Below are positions 57,649-64,000 of a stretch of 64,000 bases of DNA, one piece after another (position 1 is the stretch's first letter; each line of letters begins with the position of its first letter). Location: assembly GCF_002101555.1 (NCBI RefSeq), contig NZ_LQOL01000111.1, forward strand, positions 62,001-126,000, in the 5' to 3' direction. Origin of the DNA: Mycolicibacterium canariasense (GTDB taxonomy: Bacteria; Actinomycetota; Actinomycetes; Mycobacteriales; Mycobacteriaceae). Position numbers and translations under genes: made by a program. The notes beneath the pieces were generated by a model. The model worked only from the letters and a program-made list of their open reading frames with translations. It did not search any database and was not told the DNA's origin.

Positions 57649-57867
57649 CTAGCGCAAGCCCGGGCCGCCAGGTCCCGGCGGCGGTGGATTGGGAGCCGGC
57701 GGACAGGGCATCAGAGGCGCGCAGCGGACGGGCGCAGGTGGACCACCAGGCCCCGGTGGAGGCGGCGGAGCGGCACTGGCTACTGCCGCCCCGAACCCCA
57801 ACCCGGTCAATACAAGGCCGCCACATACCACTACGGCACCGCGCAGACTACTTCTTCGAACGCGCAT
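57649..57867 (-). CDS. Small secreted proline-rich peptide (CxPxMPC type)
   Basis: A 72-residue product. ATG 57867 follows GAAAGGAAG. A basic start (MRVRRSSLRG), a hydrophobic core (AVVVCGGLVLTGLGFGAAVA) and SAA cleavage site (~residue 33) lead to a mature peptide of ~40 residues rich in Pro/Gly with CAPLMPC in the centre. No known family was recognised. Confidence 0.6.
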   Translation of the reverse strand: MRVRRSSLRGAVVVCGGLVLTGLGFGAAVASAAPPPPPGPGGPPAPVRCAPLMPCPPAPNPPPPGPGGPGLR

Positions 57868-58133
57868 CACACTTCCTTTCGGGTAGTTGTGCAAACCTTA
57901 ATATCGGTTGCACCACAATGACTTTCGTACTATTGCGTAACATCAGTAGCACGACAACATCACGAAACACACGCTATGCCTTGCCTGTGCGCGAGCTCGT
58001 CGTGAGGTCAGAATCAGCTAGCGCACAACATGTTTCGGAACACATCCGATTCTTAGGCCGAGACGGGCGCCCACTCACACTGACCCCATACCGTTCCCCA
58101 AGTCCGCACCACATCGACAACAAGGAGCTCTTC
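57868..58133. other. Divergent intergenic region between two secreted-peptide genes
   Basis: 266 bp, more AT-rich than its surroundings, with promoters expected in both directions. Nothing else was recognised. Confidence 0.5.
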
Positions 58134-58388
58134 ATGACCAGTGCGACGACACGTGCTCGGCGGCTTGCCGCATCGGCAGGGATATTCGGCCTCCTGACGG
58201 TGGGCGCGGTCGGATTCGGATCTGCCACCGCCTCAGCGTTCCCCGGACCGCCAGGACCACCCGGGCCGGGACCGGGCCCCGGGCTGTGCATCCCGCTACT
58301 GCCGTGCGCCGGTCCACCGCCCCTTCCGATGCCGGGTGGACCTGGTCCCGCGCCGGCGCCGTTCGGTTTGCCCATTCCCTTCTTGTGA
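58134..58388 (+). CDS. Small secreted proline/glycine-rich peptide (CxPxLPC type)
   Basis: An 84-residue product. ATG 58134 follows AAGGAG. The signal sequence RRLAASAGIFGLLTVGAVGF is followed by a probable cleavage after TASA (~35). The mature part is GPPGPP-type repeats around CIPLLPCAG, ending PFGLPIPFL. The paired-Cys core C(I/A)PL(L/M)PC is nearly identical to that of the divergent gene at 57649. A strong hairpin follows. Confidence 0.6.
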   Translation: MTSATTRARRLAASAGIFGLLTVGAVGFGSATASAFPGPPGPPGPGPGPGLCIPLLPCAGPPPLPMPGGPGPAPAPFGLPIPFL

Positions 58389-58397
58389 CCGAGCATG

Positions 58398-58433
58398 GCG
58401 GGTTTGTGCAATGCAGATTGCACAAACCCGCCT
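58398..58433. terminator. Bidirectional hairpin terminator
   Basis: A perfect 16-bp stem, GGCGGGTTTGTGCAAT and ATTGCACAAACCCGCC, around GCAG. It lies between the convergent secreted-peptide and histidine-kinase genes. Confidence 0.85.
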
Positions 58434-58467
58434 CCGGAAGGCCTTCAGATTGAGGCGGATTCCTCCT

Positions 58468-60006
58468 CTACTGCTGCGGTGACAGGTCATTGTGAAGCGG
58501 CAGAGTGACGGTGAACGTCGTGGCCGACGGAACGCTGTCGACGGTTATCGCTCCGCCGTGAGCGGACACGACCGCCGAAACGATGGCCAGCCCCAAACCC
58601 GTGCTGCCGCCGCGCCGCGAACGCGAGCTGTCGCCCCGGACGAATCGGCCGAAGATCTCTGACTGCTGTTCTGCCGGAATCCCCGGACCGTCATCGATAA
58701 CCTTGATGGTCACCGCATCGAATTCCTGGGCAAGCACGGTCGTGATCGTCGTGCCGATTGGAGTGTGCACACGGGCATTGGACAGGAGATTTGCAAGCAC
58801 TTGATGCAGCCGGCCCACGTCGCCCATCACGACCACCGGTTCTTCCGGCAGTTCCAAATTCCATTGATGGCCCGGCCCCGCCGCGTGGGCATCACTGACT
58901 GCATCGACGGCCAAGGCAGAGAGATCGACAGGTTCATACTCAAGCGGCCGGCCGGCATCCAGCCGCGCCAGTAGCAACAAATCTTCCACTAGTCTCGACA
59001 TTCTCTTGGCTTCTGAGTCAATGCGGCTCATCGTGTGTGCCAATCGATCGGGTGATGGATCATGCTGACGTTGAACAAGTTCGGTGTAGCCCCGAATTGC
59101 GGCCAAGGGCGTGCGTAATTCGTGACTCGCGTCCGCGACGAACTGCCGCACACGTACCTCACTGGCATGTCGGGCCGTCATCGCTTCACTGATCCGGTGC
59201 AGCATTCGGTCAAAGGCTGCGCTCAGTCGCCCAACCTCGGTATACCGCGAGCCCGCTGTGCCCGCGTTCGGTGCCTCCGGCAGTGTCACCTCACCACGGT
59301 CCAGGTCGGAGTCCGCGATCCGCTGGGCGGTTGTCGCTACCGCCGACAGCGGCGCCAGCTGGCGTCGCAAGATCAATACCCCGGCAGCACTCGCGGTCGC
59401 CAGCGTGACCACACCGATCACGGTCAACATGCTGACCACGGCGAGCAGCGTGTTGTCCACCGGGCGTGTCGGCAGTCCTGTCATGATCGCCTCACCACCG
59501 GCACCTGGTGTGGTGATCAGGCGATAGCGACCTAACCCGTCTACAAAGTGAGACTCGGGGCGCACTGTAATCATTCCGACGAGTTCTGCGCGTGCCGCCG
59601 CAGTCACCTCTCGCAGGCTCCCGCTGTCGGTGATGACCGCTGCATCGAGCAACCGTCCGTTGTGATAAACGGCACCCAACGTACCGCTGGCCTGTCCTGG
59701 AGCGTTGAGGAAGAAAGGGCCGGGTCCTGACGGCCGATGTTCGTCCGGCATCGGCGGTGGTGGCCCCAGCGAAAACAACATCGAGGATCGCCAACCCGCT
59801 TCGACCACCTGATCGTCCAGCTGGGCCATCAGAAAGCGGTCCAGGGCCAACAGGACGCCGACACCAATTGCCGAGCAGGCCAACGCCAGCACCACCGTTT
59901 GTGCAGCCAGCAAACGCACTCGGAGGGACCAACTGCTCGGGTGGCTGACGCGCCAGAACAGGCGATGGTCGACGTCGGCCGCGCTTGCGTCAGACGCTGA
60001 ACTCAT
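58468..60006 (-). CDS. Two-component sensor histidine kinase (TrcS-like)
   Basis: A 512-residue membrane kinase. TM1 ~30-56, an extracytoplasmic sensor loop ~57-185 with a Pro-rich segment (GPPPPMPDEH), TM2 ~186-212, HAMP, then the dimerisation box with His295 in VADASHELRTPL. The catalytic domain has N box LANLLSNARVHTP, G1 IDDGPGIP and G2 GSTGLGLAI. Its likely partner is one of the two OmpR-type regulators next to it: the minus-strand one (60985) has an intact receiver; the plus-strand one (60160) does not. Confidence 0.9.
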   Translation of the reverse strand: MSSASDASAADVDHRLFWRVSHPSSWSLRVRLLAAQTVVLALACSAIGVGVLLALDRFLMAQLDDQVVEAGWRSSMLFSLGPPPPMPDEHRPSGPGPFFLNAPGQASGTLGAVYHNGRLLDAAVITDSGSLREVTAAARAELVGMITVRPESHFVDGLGRYRLITTPGAGGEAIMTGLPTRPVDNTLLAVVSMLTVIGVVTLATASAAGVLILRRQLAPLSAVATTAQRIADSDLDRGEVTLPEAPNAGTAGSRYTEVGRLSAAFDRMLHRISEAMTARHASEVRVRQFVADASHELRTPLAAIRGYTELVQRQHDPSPDRLAHTMSRIDSEAKRMSRLVEDLLLLARLDAGRPLEYEPVDLSALAVDAVSDAHAAGPGHQWNLELPEEPVVVMGDVGRLHQVLANLLSNARVHTPIGTTITTVLAQEFDAVTIKVIDDGPGIPAEQQSEIFGRFVRGDSSRSRRGGSTGLGLAIVSAVVSAHGGAITVDSVPSATTFTVTLPLHNDLSPQQ

Positions 60007-60159
60007 GACTTTGTCACTCGCAGATCGTCATTGGCCCGGCTAGCACGAAACTGTGCCGAATTTAGGCCCCAGCTTTGAATTCTCCGCCGGCAGCCAACTC
60101 CTAACTTCCTCATACGTTTACAAAGGCATTCGCAGATTTGCGCGCCTGAGACTCACGCC

Positions 60160-60981
60160 ATGACGCCACGGCCTTTCGACAGCCCTCCGACCTCGCTCGG
60201 GCCTCAAGCGCGGGAACGCCCACTAGGAGTCGGCAGCTCTGCGATGACCGTGCTCGTCATCGACGCCGACCGCGTGTGCGCGGAAATCGTATCCATCATG
60301 CTGAGTTGGGAAGGTGCCGACGTCATCACTGCGCATGACGCGGCCGAAGCGCTGTCACTGGCACGCAGGCACCGCTTCGACGTGGCGATACTGGACCCCC
60401 GTCTCCCCGAAACGGATGCGTTGTCACTGCTGGGCACATTGCGGCAGGGCCAATCTGCACTGCCGGTACTCATGTTGGTTCCGACGGGATCAACCCGCGA
60501 ACGGCTCACCCGGTTCGCCACGGGATTCGAGTACCTGACCAAACCGTTCTCGGTGGAGGAGCTTTCGCTGAAGTTGCGTATCTTGTTGTCGCGCGGGTCG
60601 TTTGGTTTGGAAGGTGGCCTGCCGGATATCGTTGTCGGCGATCTCGTGCTCAACGAGGAGGGTCGCGAGGTGACGCGCGCCGGGCGTGCGCTCGCTCTCA
60701 GGTACACCGAGTTCGAGCTGTTGCGCTACTTCATGCGAAATCCGCACCGGCTGCTGACAAAACAGCAGATATTGGCCAGGGTCTGGCCGTACGGATTCTC
60801 AGGACGCCCCAACATCGTCGAACTCTACGTGTCCAGTCTGCGTAAGAAGATCAATCAGGATGCAGCGCCGATGATCCATACGCTGCGGCTGAGCGGCTAC
60901 ATCCTGAAACCCGCGCTCGGCGATGACACGTCCCGAACTTCGTCGGACAAGCAGATCGACACCGGGAACTCACCGAGGTGA
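60160..60981 (+). CDS. OmpR-family response regulator with atypical receiver
   Basis: A 273-residue protein. The receiver (~29-145) has the phospho-acceptor Asp79 (ILDPRLP) and Lys128 (LTKPFSVEEL), but the conserved Thr/Ser position is Val107 (LMLVPTG) and the GSDDY segment is shortened to GFEY. The C-terminal winged helix (YTEFELLRYFMRNPHRLLTK, ~185) and LRLSGYILKPAL are intact. ATG 60244, giving MTVLVIDADR, is a possible later start. It is divergent from the kinase and convergent with its own paralog, 3 bp apart. Confidence 0.85.
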   Translation: MTPRPFDSPPTSLGPQARERPLGVGSSAMTVLVIDADRVCAEIVSIMLSWEGADVITAHDAAEALSLARRHRFDVAILDPRLPETDALSLLGTLRQGQSALPVLMLVPTGSTRERLTRFATGFEYLTKPFSVEELSLKLRILLSRGSFGLEGGLPDIVVGDLVLNEEGREVTRAGRALALRYTEFELLRYFMRNPHRLLTKQQILARVWPYGFSGRPNIVELYVSSLRKKINQDAAPMIHTLRLSGYILKPALGDDTSRTSSDKQIDTGNSPR

Positions 60982-60984
60982 CTG

Positions 60985-61692
60985 CTACCGAATCGCCGGC
61001 TTGATGATGTATCCGACGCCGCGCAGCGTGTGGATCATCGGCGCGTGACCGGAATCGATCTTCTTCCGCAGGTACGAGATGTACAACTCCACGACGCCCA
61101 CGCGCCCACCGAAGTCGTGATCCCAGACCCGCTCGAGAATCTCGGTCTTGCTGACTACGCGGCGAGCGTTGTGCATCAGTATGCGGAGAACCTCGAACTC
61201 CCTGGACGTCAAGCGCACCGGTTGCCCGGCGCGAGTAACCTCGAAGCTGTCCTCGTCGAGAATCAGGTCTCCGACGACGATCCTGGCACTGCACTCGAGG
61301 ATCGCCGCGCCAACGCGCCGGACCAGAGACCGAAGGCGCAGAATAAGCTCTTCTAGGCTGAACGGCTTCGTGACATAGTCGTCACTGCCCGCGCTCAAGC
61401 CCGCTAGTCGGTCTTCTACCGAATCGCGTGCCGTGAGCAGTAGCACCGGCAAATCCGGTTGCTCGGCGCGAAGATGCTGCATGACTTCCAAACCGTCCAT
61501 ATCGGGCAGCATCCCGTCCAGAACCACAACATCGGGCGGACGCCGGCGCGCCTCGGCGAGAGCCGACTTCCCGTCGGCCGCCGTCGACACGTGCCAACCC
61601 TCATAACGCAGCGCCATGGCGATCACCTCCGTCAATGCAGGCTCGTCGTCGACCACCAGCGCCTGCAAAGGTGATCCGTCGGGGCTGCACAT
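60985..61692 (-). CDS. OmpR-family response regulator (TrcR-like)
   Basis: A 235-residue regulator with a canonical receiver: acid pair VVDDEP (~13-18), Asp59 in VVLDGMLPDMDG, Thr87 in LLLTARDS and Lys109 in YVTKPFSLEEL. The DNA-binding domain has LTSREFEVLRILMHNARRVV and ends RGVGYIIKPAIR. The frame is open to 61860, but the domain begins at ATG 61692 (MCSPDGSPLQALVVDDEP). It probably pairs with the kinase at 58468 although the second regulator gene now lies between them. Confidence 0.85.
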   Translation of the reverse strand: MCSPDGSPLQALVVDDEPALTEVIAMALRYEGWHVSTAADGKSALAEARRRPPDVVVLDGMLPDMDGLEVMQHLRAEQPDLPVLLLTARDSVEDRLAGLSAGSDDYVTKPFSLEELILRLRSLVRRVGAAILECSARIVVGDLILDEDSFEVTRAGQPVRLTSREFEVLRILMHNARRVVSKTEILERVWDHDFGGRVGVVELYISYLRKKIDSGHAPMIHTLRGVGYIIKPAIR

Positions 61693-62075
61693 AGGCACCT
61701 GCCTACCCCGCGCCTCTCGCCACGACAACGTATTCCCGTCTTCTGGTGCGCTCACCGCGCCATTGTCATTGATCGAGCTTGGCCCCACCTGTGCTTGGCA
61801 TAGCGCACGGCTAGGAATGACACCGGAGATCAGATCACCGTACGTTCCGGTTAAGCGCATCGGATCCTCAACAAGACTGCTGCCGCGATACTCGTCACCG
61901 ATGGGCTTGGATCGGAAACCGTGACACCGCTGGCGATTCCGTGCAACGCATCGACCGACGGCTCACGGCACTCGATGGGGTTGCCGTCGGTTGAGCTGTG
62001 TCGCTGTTCGCGACGTTCCACGTATACGACTGCGGCGTAAGGATGTTTCGATCCGTACGCCGCAGTCCGTCGACG
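61693..62075. other. 383-bp region between response regulator and glycosyltransferase
   Basis: It contains the upstream region of the response regulator (which may start up to 168 bp earlier) and, at its right end, the hairpin that ends the glycosyltransferase transcript. No other gene was recognised. Confidence 0.5.
62031..62064. terminator. Hairpin terminator of the glycosyltransferase gene
   Basis: Arms TGCGGCGTA and TACGCCGCA, with an inner GGAT/ATCC stem around GTTTCG. It lies 11 bp downstream of the minus-strand stop at 62076. Confidence 0.75.
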
Positions 62076-64000
62076 TCAGGACGCGGGTGCTGACAGGTCG
62101 TACAGCGTGACGCCGTCCACCGTCTTCGCGGTGTAGTGCTGCTTGACCCAGTCCGAGATCTTGTCGGATTCCGACTTCGTTCCGGATCCGCCACCGAGAG
62201 AAGGCATTCCCGGCCGTGCCGACAGGTAGTAGTAGTAATGCACCAGTCCATCGCGGACGTACCCCTGGAACTGCTCCAAGGTCGGCGCCGGATCACCTCC
62301 GCCGAACCCACCGATCGGCATCACCGGATAACCGCTGGCCAGTTGGTAATCCGAGGCATCCATCGACCCGGTGGTCGCGGCGACCCACCTGTAAGCGCCG
62401 GCATTGGTCATCAACAGCCGCGACACTTCAGCGGATATCTCGCCCCCGCCGGTGCCGGGTGCAGAAATACCCGACTTGTCAGCGGAAGCACCGGCACCGC
62501 CCCCGGGGGACCATGGCATCCGACCGTTCTTCGCCGACGGACCTGCGGTGATCACGGAACCGCTGTGCGCTGTGGTCAGGGTCTGGATGCTGTACGCCAC
62601 CGGTCCTGCCATGGCGGCGGCCACGGCCAACCCTGCTGCGATCACCTTGAGGTTACGGACGTCGGTCAGGCCGGGCCGGATCAGCGAGGCGAGCAGCAAG
62701 CCGACCGCCACTGCACCTGTGGCCACGACGACCCATCGCAACCACGGCAGGAAATCGGGTGCCCTGCTCAGCAGCACCCAGGCCCAGGCCGCAGTCACAC
62801 CGGCGACCATGGCCAACACTGCAGTCACCCAGCGCTTCTTGCGGTTACGCCACAGGTGCGTCACGCCGATGCCCACCAAGGCGGCCACGGCCGGCGACAG
62901 CGCGACGGTGTAGTAGTCGTGAAAGATCCCCGACATGAAGCTGAACGTCAGCGCCGTGACGACCAGCCATCCGCCCCAAGCGAGGTAGGAGGCGCGCTTG
63001 AGGTCGGTCCTGGCCGCCCGTCCGCACAGCACGAGCCCCGCGACCAGCAGCACCAATGCCGCCGGCAACAGCCAGGAGATCTGGGTACCTGATTCGGTGG
63101 TGAACAACCGCGTGATGCCGGCCTGACCGAACGCCGGGCCACCGGACCCACCAGGACCGCCATGGCCCATACCCGTGGGCAGCCCGCCACCACCGCCGGC
63201 ACTGCCGCCGAGGATTCGACCGAGTCCGTTGTAGCCGAGGGTGAGTTGCAGGAAGCTGTTGTTCGACGAACCTCCGATGTAGGGGCGATCGGACTTCGGC
63301 CAGAATTCGACGAGCGCAACCCACCACCCGGCGGCCGCGATGGCGGCCGCCAGCCCGGCGATCAGTTGAACGATTCGCGTCCGCAACCGGGGCGGCGCAG
63401 CGACCAGATAGGCGATGCCCAGGCCCGGCAGGATCAGCATGACCTGCAGCTGCTTGGTGAGGAATCCGAAGCCGATCAGCCCACCGCACAACACGACCCA
63501 TCGGGTGCGCCCACTGTCGATGCCGCGCAGCAGCGCCCAGGTCGCGGCCACCATCAGGAATACCAACAGGGCATCGGGATTGTCGTAGCGGAACATCAGC
63601 GTGGCCACGGGTGTCAGCGCGAGTACCGCACCGGAGATCAGTCCCGCACCTGGACCGAAAGGCCTTCGCACCGTGGCGTATACCAATGCCACCGACGCCA
63701 CACCCAGCAGCACTTGCGGTATCTGAAGGGCCCAGGAGTTCATGCCGAACAGGCGGGTGCTGATCTCCATGACCCACAGCGATGCGGGTGGCTTGTCGAC
63801 CGTGATCGAGTTGCCTGCATCCGAGGAACCGAACAGGAATGCCTTCCAGCTCTCGGTCCCCGCCTGCACGGCGGCAGCGTAGAAGGAGTTGCCCCAGCCG
63901 TTACGACTGAGCCCGATGGTCCAACACACGGCCGTGGACAGGAGCAGCGCGACGAGACCGGGCCGGGCCCAACGCGGATCCACCGGGTCACCTCGTTCTG
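62076..64000 (-). CDS. ArnT-like membrane glycosyltransferase (GT39/PMT family), possibly cut at the window edge
   Basis: At least 635 residues with about 12 membrane helices. The first extracytoplasmic loop has NSFYAAAVQAG and NSITVDKPPASLWVM, with the acidic site typical of mycobacterial ArnT/YkcB-like polyprenyl-phosphate-sugar transferases; MFRYDNPDALLVFLMV (~130) is another family segment. A Gly-rich loop (~260-290) and a long C-terminal extracytoplasmic domain (from about 480) follow. GTG 63983 could start it, but the frame is open to the window edge (ERGDP before it), so the real start may be outside. Confidence 0.8.
   Translation of the reverse strand, partial: ERGDPVDPRWARPGLVALLLSTAVCWTIGLSRNGWGNSFYAAAVQAGTESWKAFLFGSSDAGNSITVDKPPASLWVMEISTRLFGMNSWALQIPQVLLGVASVALVYATVRRPFGPGAGLISGAVLALTPVATLMFRYDNPDALLVFLMVAATWALLRGIDSGRTRWVVLCGGLIGFGFLTKQLQVMLILPGLGIAYLVAAPPRLRTRIVQLIAGLAAAIAAAGWWVALVEFWPKSDRPYIGGSSNNSFLQLTLGYNGLGRILGGSAGGGGGLPTGMGHGGPGGSGGPAFGQAGITRLFTTESGTQISWLLPAALVLLVAGLVLCGRAARTDLKRASYLAWGGWLVVTALTFSFMSGIFHDYYTVALSPAVAALVGIGVTHLWRNRKKRWVTAVLAMVAGVTAAWAWVLLSRAPDFLPWLRWVVVATGAVAVGLLLASLIRPGLTDVRNLKVIAAGLAVAAAMAGPVAYSIQTLTTAHSGSVITAGPSAKNGRMPWSPGGGAGASADKSGISAPGTGGGEISAEVSRLLMTNAGAYRWVAATTGSMDASDYQLASGYPVMPIGGFGGGDPAPTLEQFQGYVRDGLVHYYYYLSARPGMPSLGGGSGTKSESDKISDWVKQHYTAKTVDGVTLYDLSAPAS

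Noticed and set aside
1..64000. CRISPR arrays, rRNA genes, prophage
   Set aside because: No regularly spaced repeats, no rRNA sequence and no phage structural genes were seen; the only mobile DNA is the IS cluster at 54.4-56.6 kb.

Overview
The window is GC-rich chromosomal DNA from a fast-growing mycobacterium (Mycolicibacterium/Mycobacterium). The evidence is a block matching M. tuberculosis Rv0923c-Rv0927c and Rv0937c-Rv0938 in content (poly-gamma-glutamate hydrolase fusion, mntH, Rv0926c-like and Rv0927c-like genes, ku, ligD), a sigK-rskA pair, KstR-type operators, two F420-dependent luciferase-like oxidoreductases, DUF4873 and DUF5709 proteins, and many GTG/TTG starts with ATGA or GTGA overlaps. 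Both window ends cut genes: an AurF-like oxygenase at the left and an ArnT-like glycosyltransferase at the right.

Layout. 1-9.5 kb: housekeeping and accessory genes (AurF-like enzyme, two MFS transporters, an F420 enzyme behind a KstR-type box, a ROK regulator, rnhA, a repeat-tailed exported protein, and a small membrane protein behind two DosR-like boxes). 9.5-20.5 kb: two divergent molybdenum-hydroxylase operons, one PaoABC-like with a coupled SDR, the other an IorAB-like pair with an ACMSD-like amidohydrolase, next to a large ATPase/LuxR regulator; a long stem-loop lies between them. 20.5-23 kb: an orphan gene between imperfect direct repeats, and a TetR/SDR pair around a long inverted repeat. 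23-31.3 kb: ligD and ku (two-component NHEJ), an SDR and an amine-dehydrogenase-like gene behind a second KstR-type box, two small secreted proteins, mntH and a two-domain gamma-glutamyl hydrolase. 31.2-34.8 kb: a GntR / glutamine-synthetase-like / nitrilase / small-protein operon with a 31-bp palindrome.

35.7-52.7 kb is a sugar regulon: araB-araD-araA for L-arabinose; a YtfQRT-YjfF-like CUT2 importer; a LacI regulator; galM, galK and galT for D-galactose; and a second CUT2 importer (ChvE/GguA/GguB-like). Near-identical palindromes around TGTTAACGTTAACA lie in the promoter regions at both ends, suggesting that the embedded LacI protein controls the whole set. L-arabinose plus D-galactose suggests use of plant arabinogalactan or hemicellulose sugars.

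53-58.4 kb: sigK-rskA with a likely autoregulated promoter, tRNA-Arg(CCT), an IS481-family element inserted at the tRNA 3' end beside a decayed relative and an IS3-family remnant, then a run of small exported proteins, three of them proline-rich with a paired-cysteine signature. 58.4-62 kb: a histidine kinase and two tail-to-tail response regulators, one with a degenerate receiver. 62-64 kb: the ArnT-like membrane glycosyltransferase.
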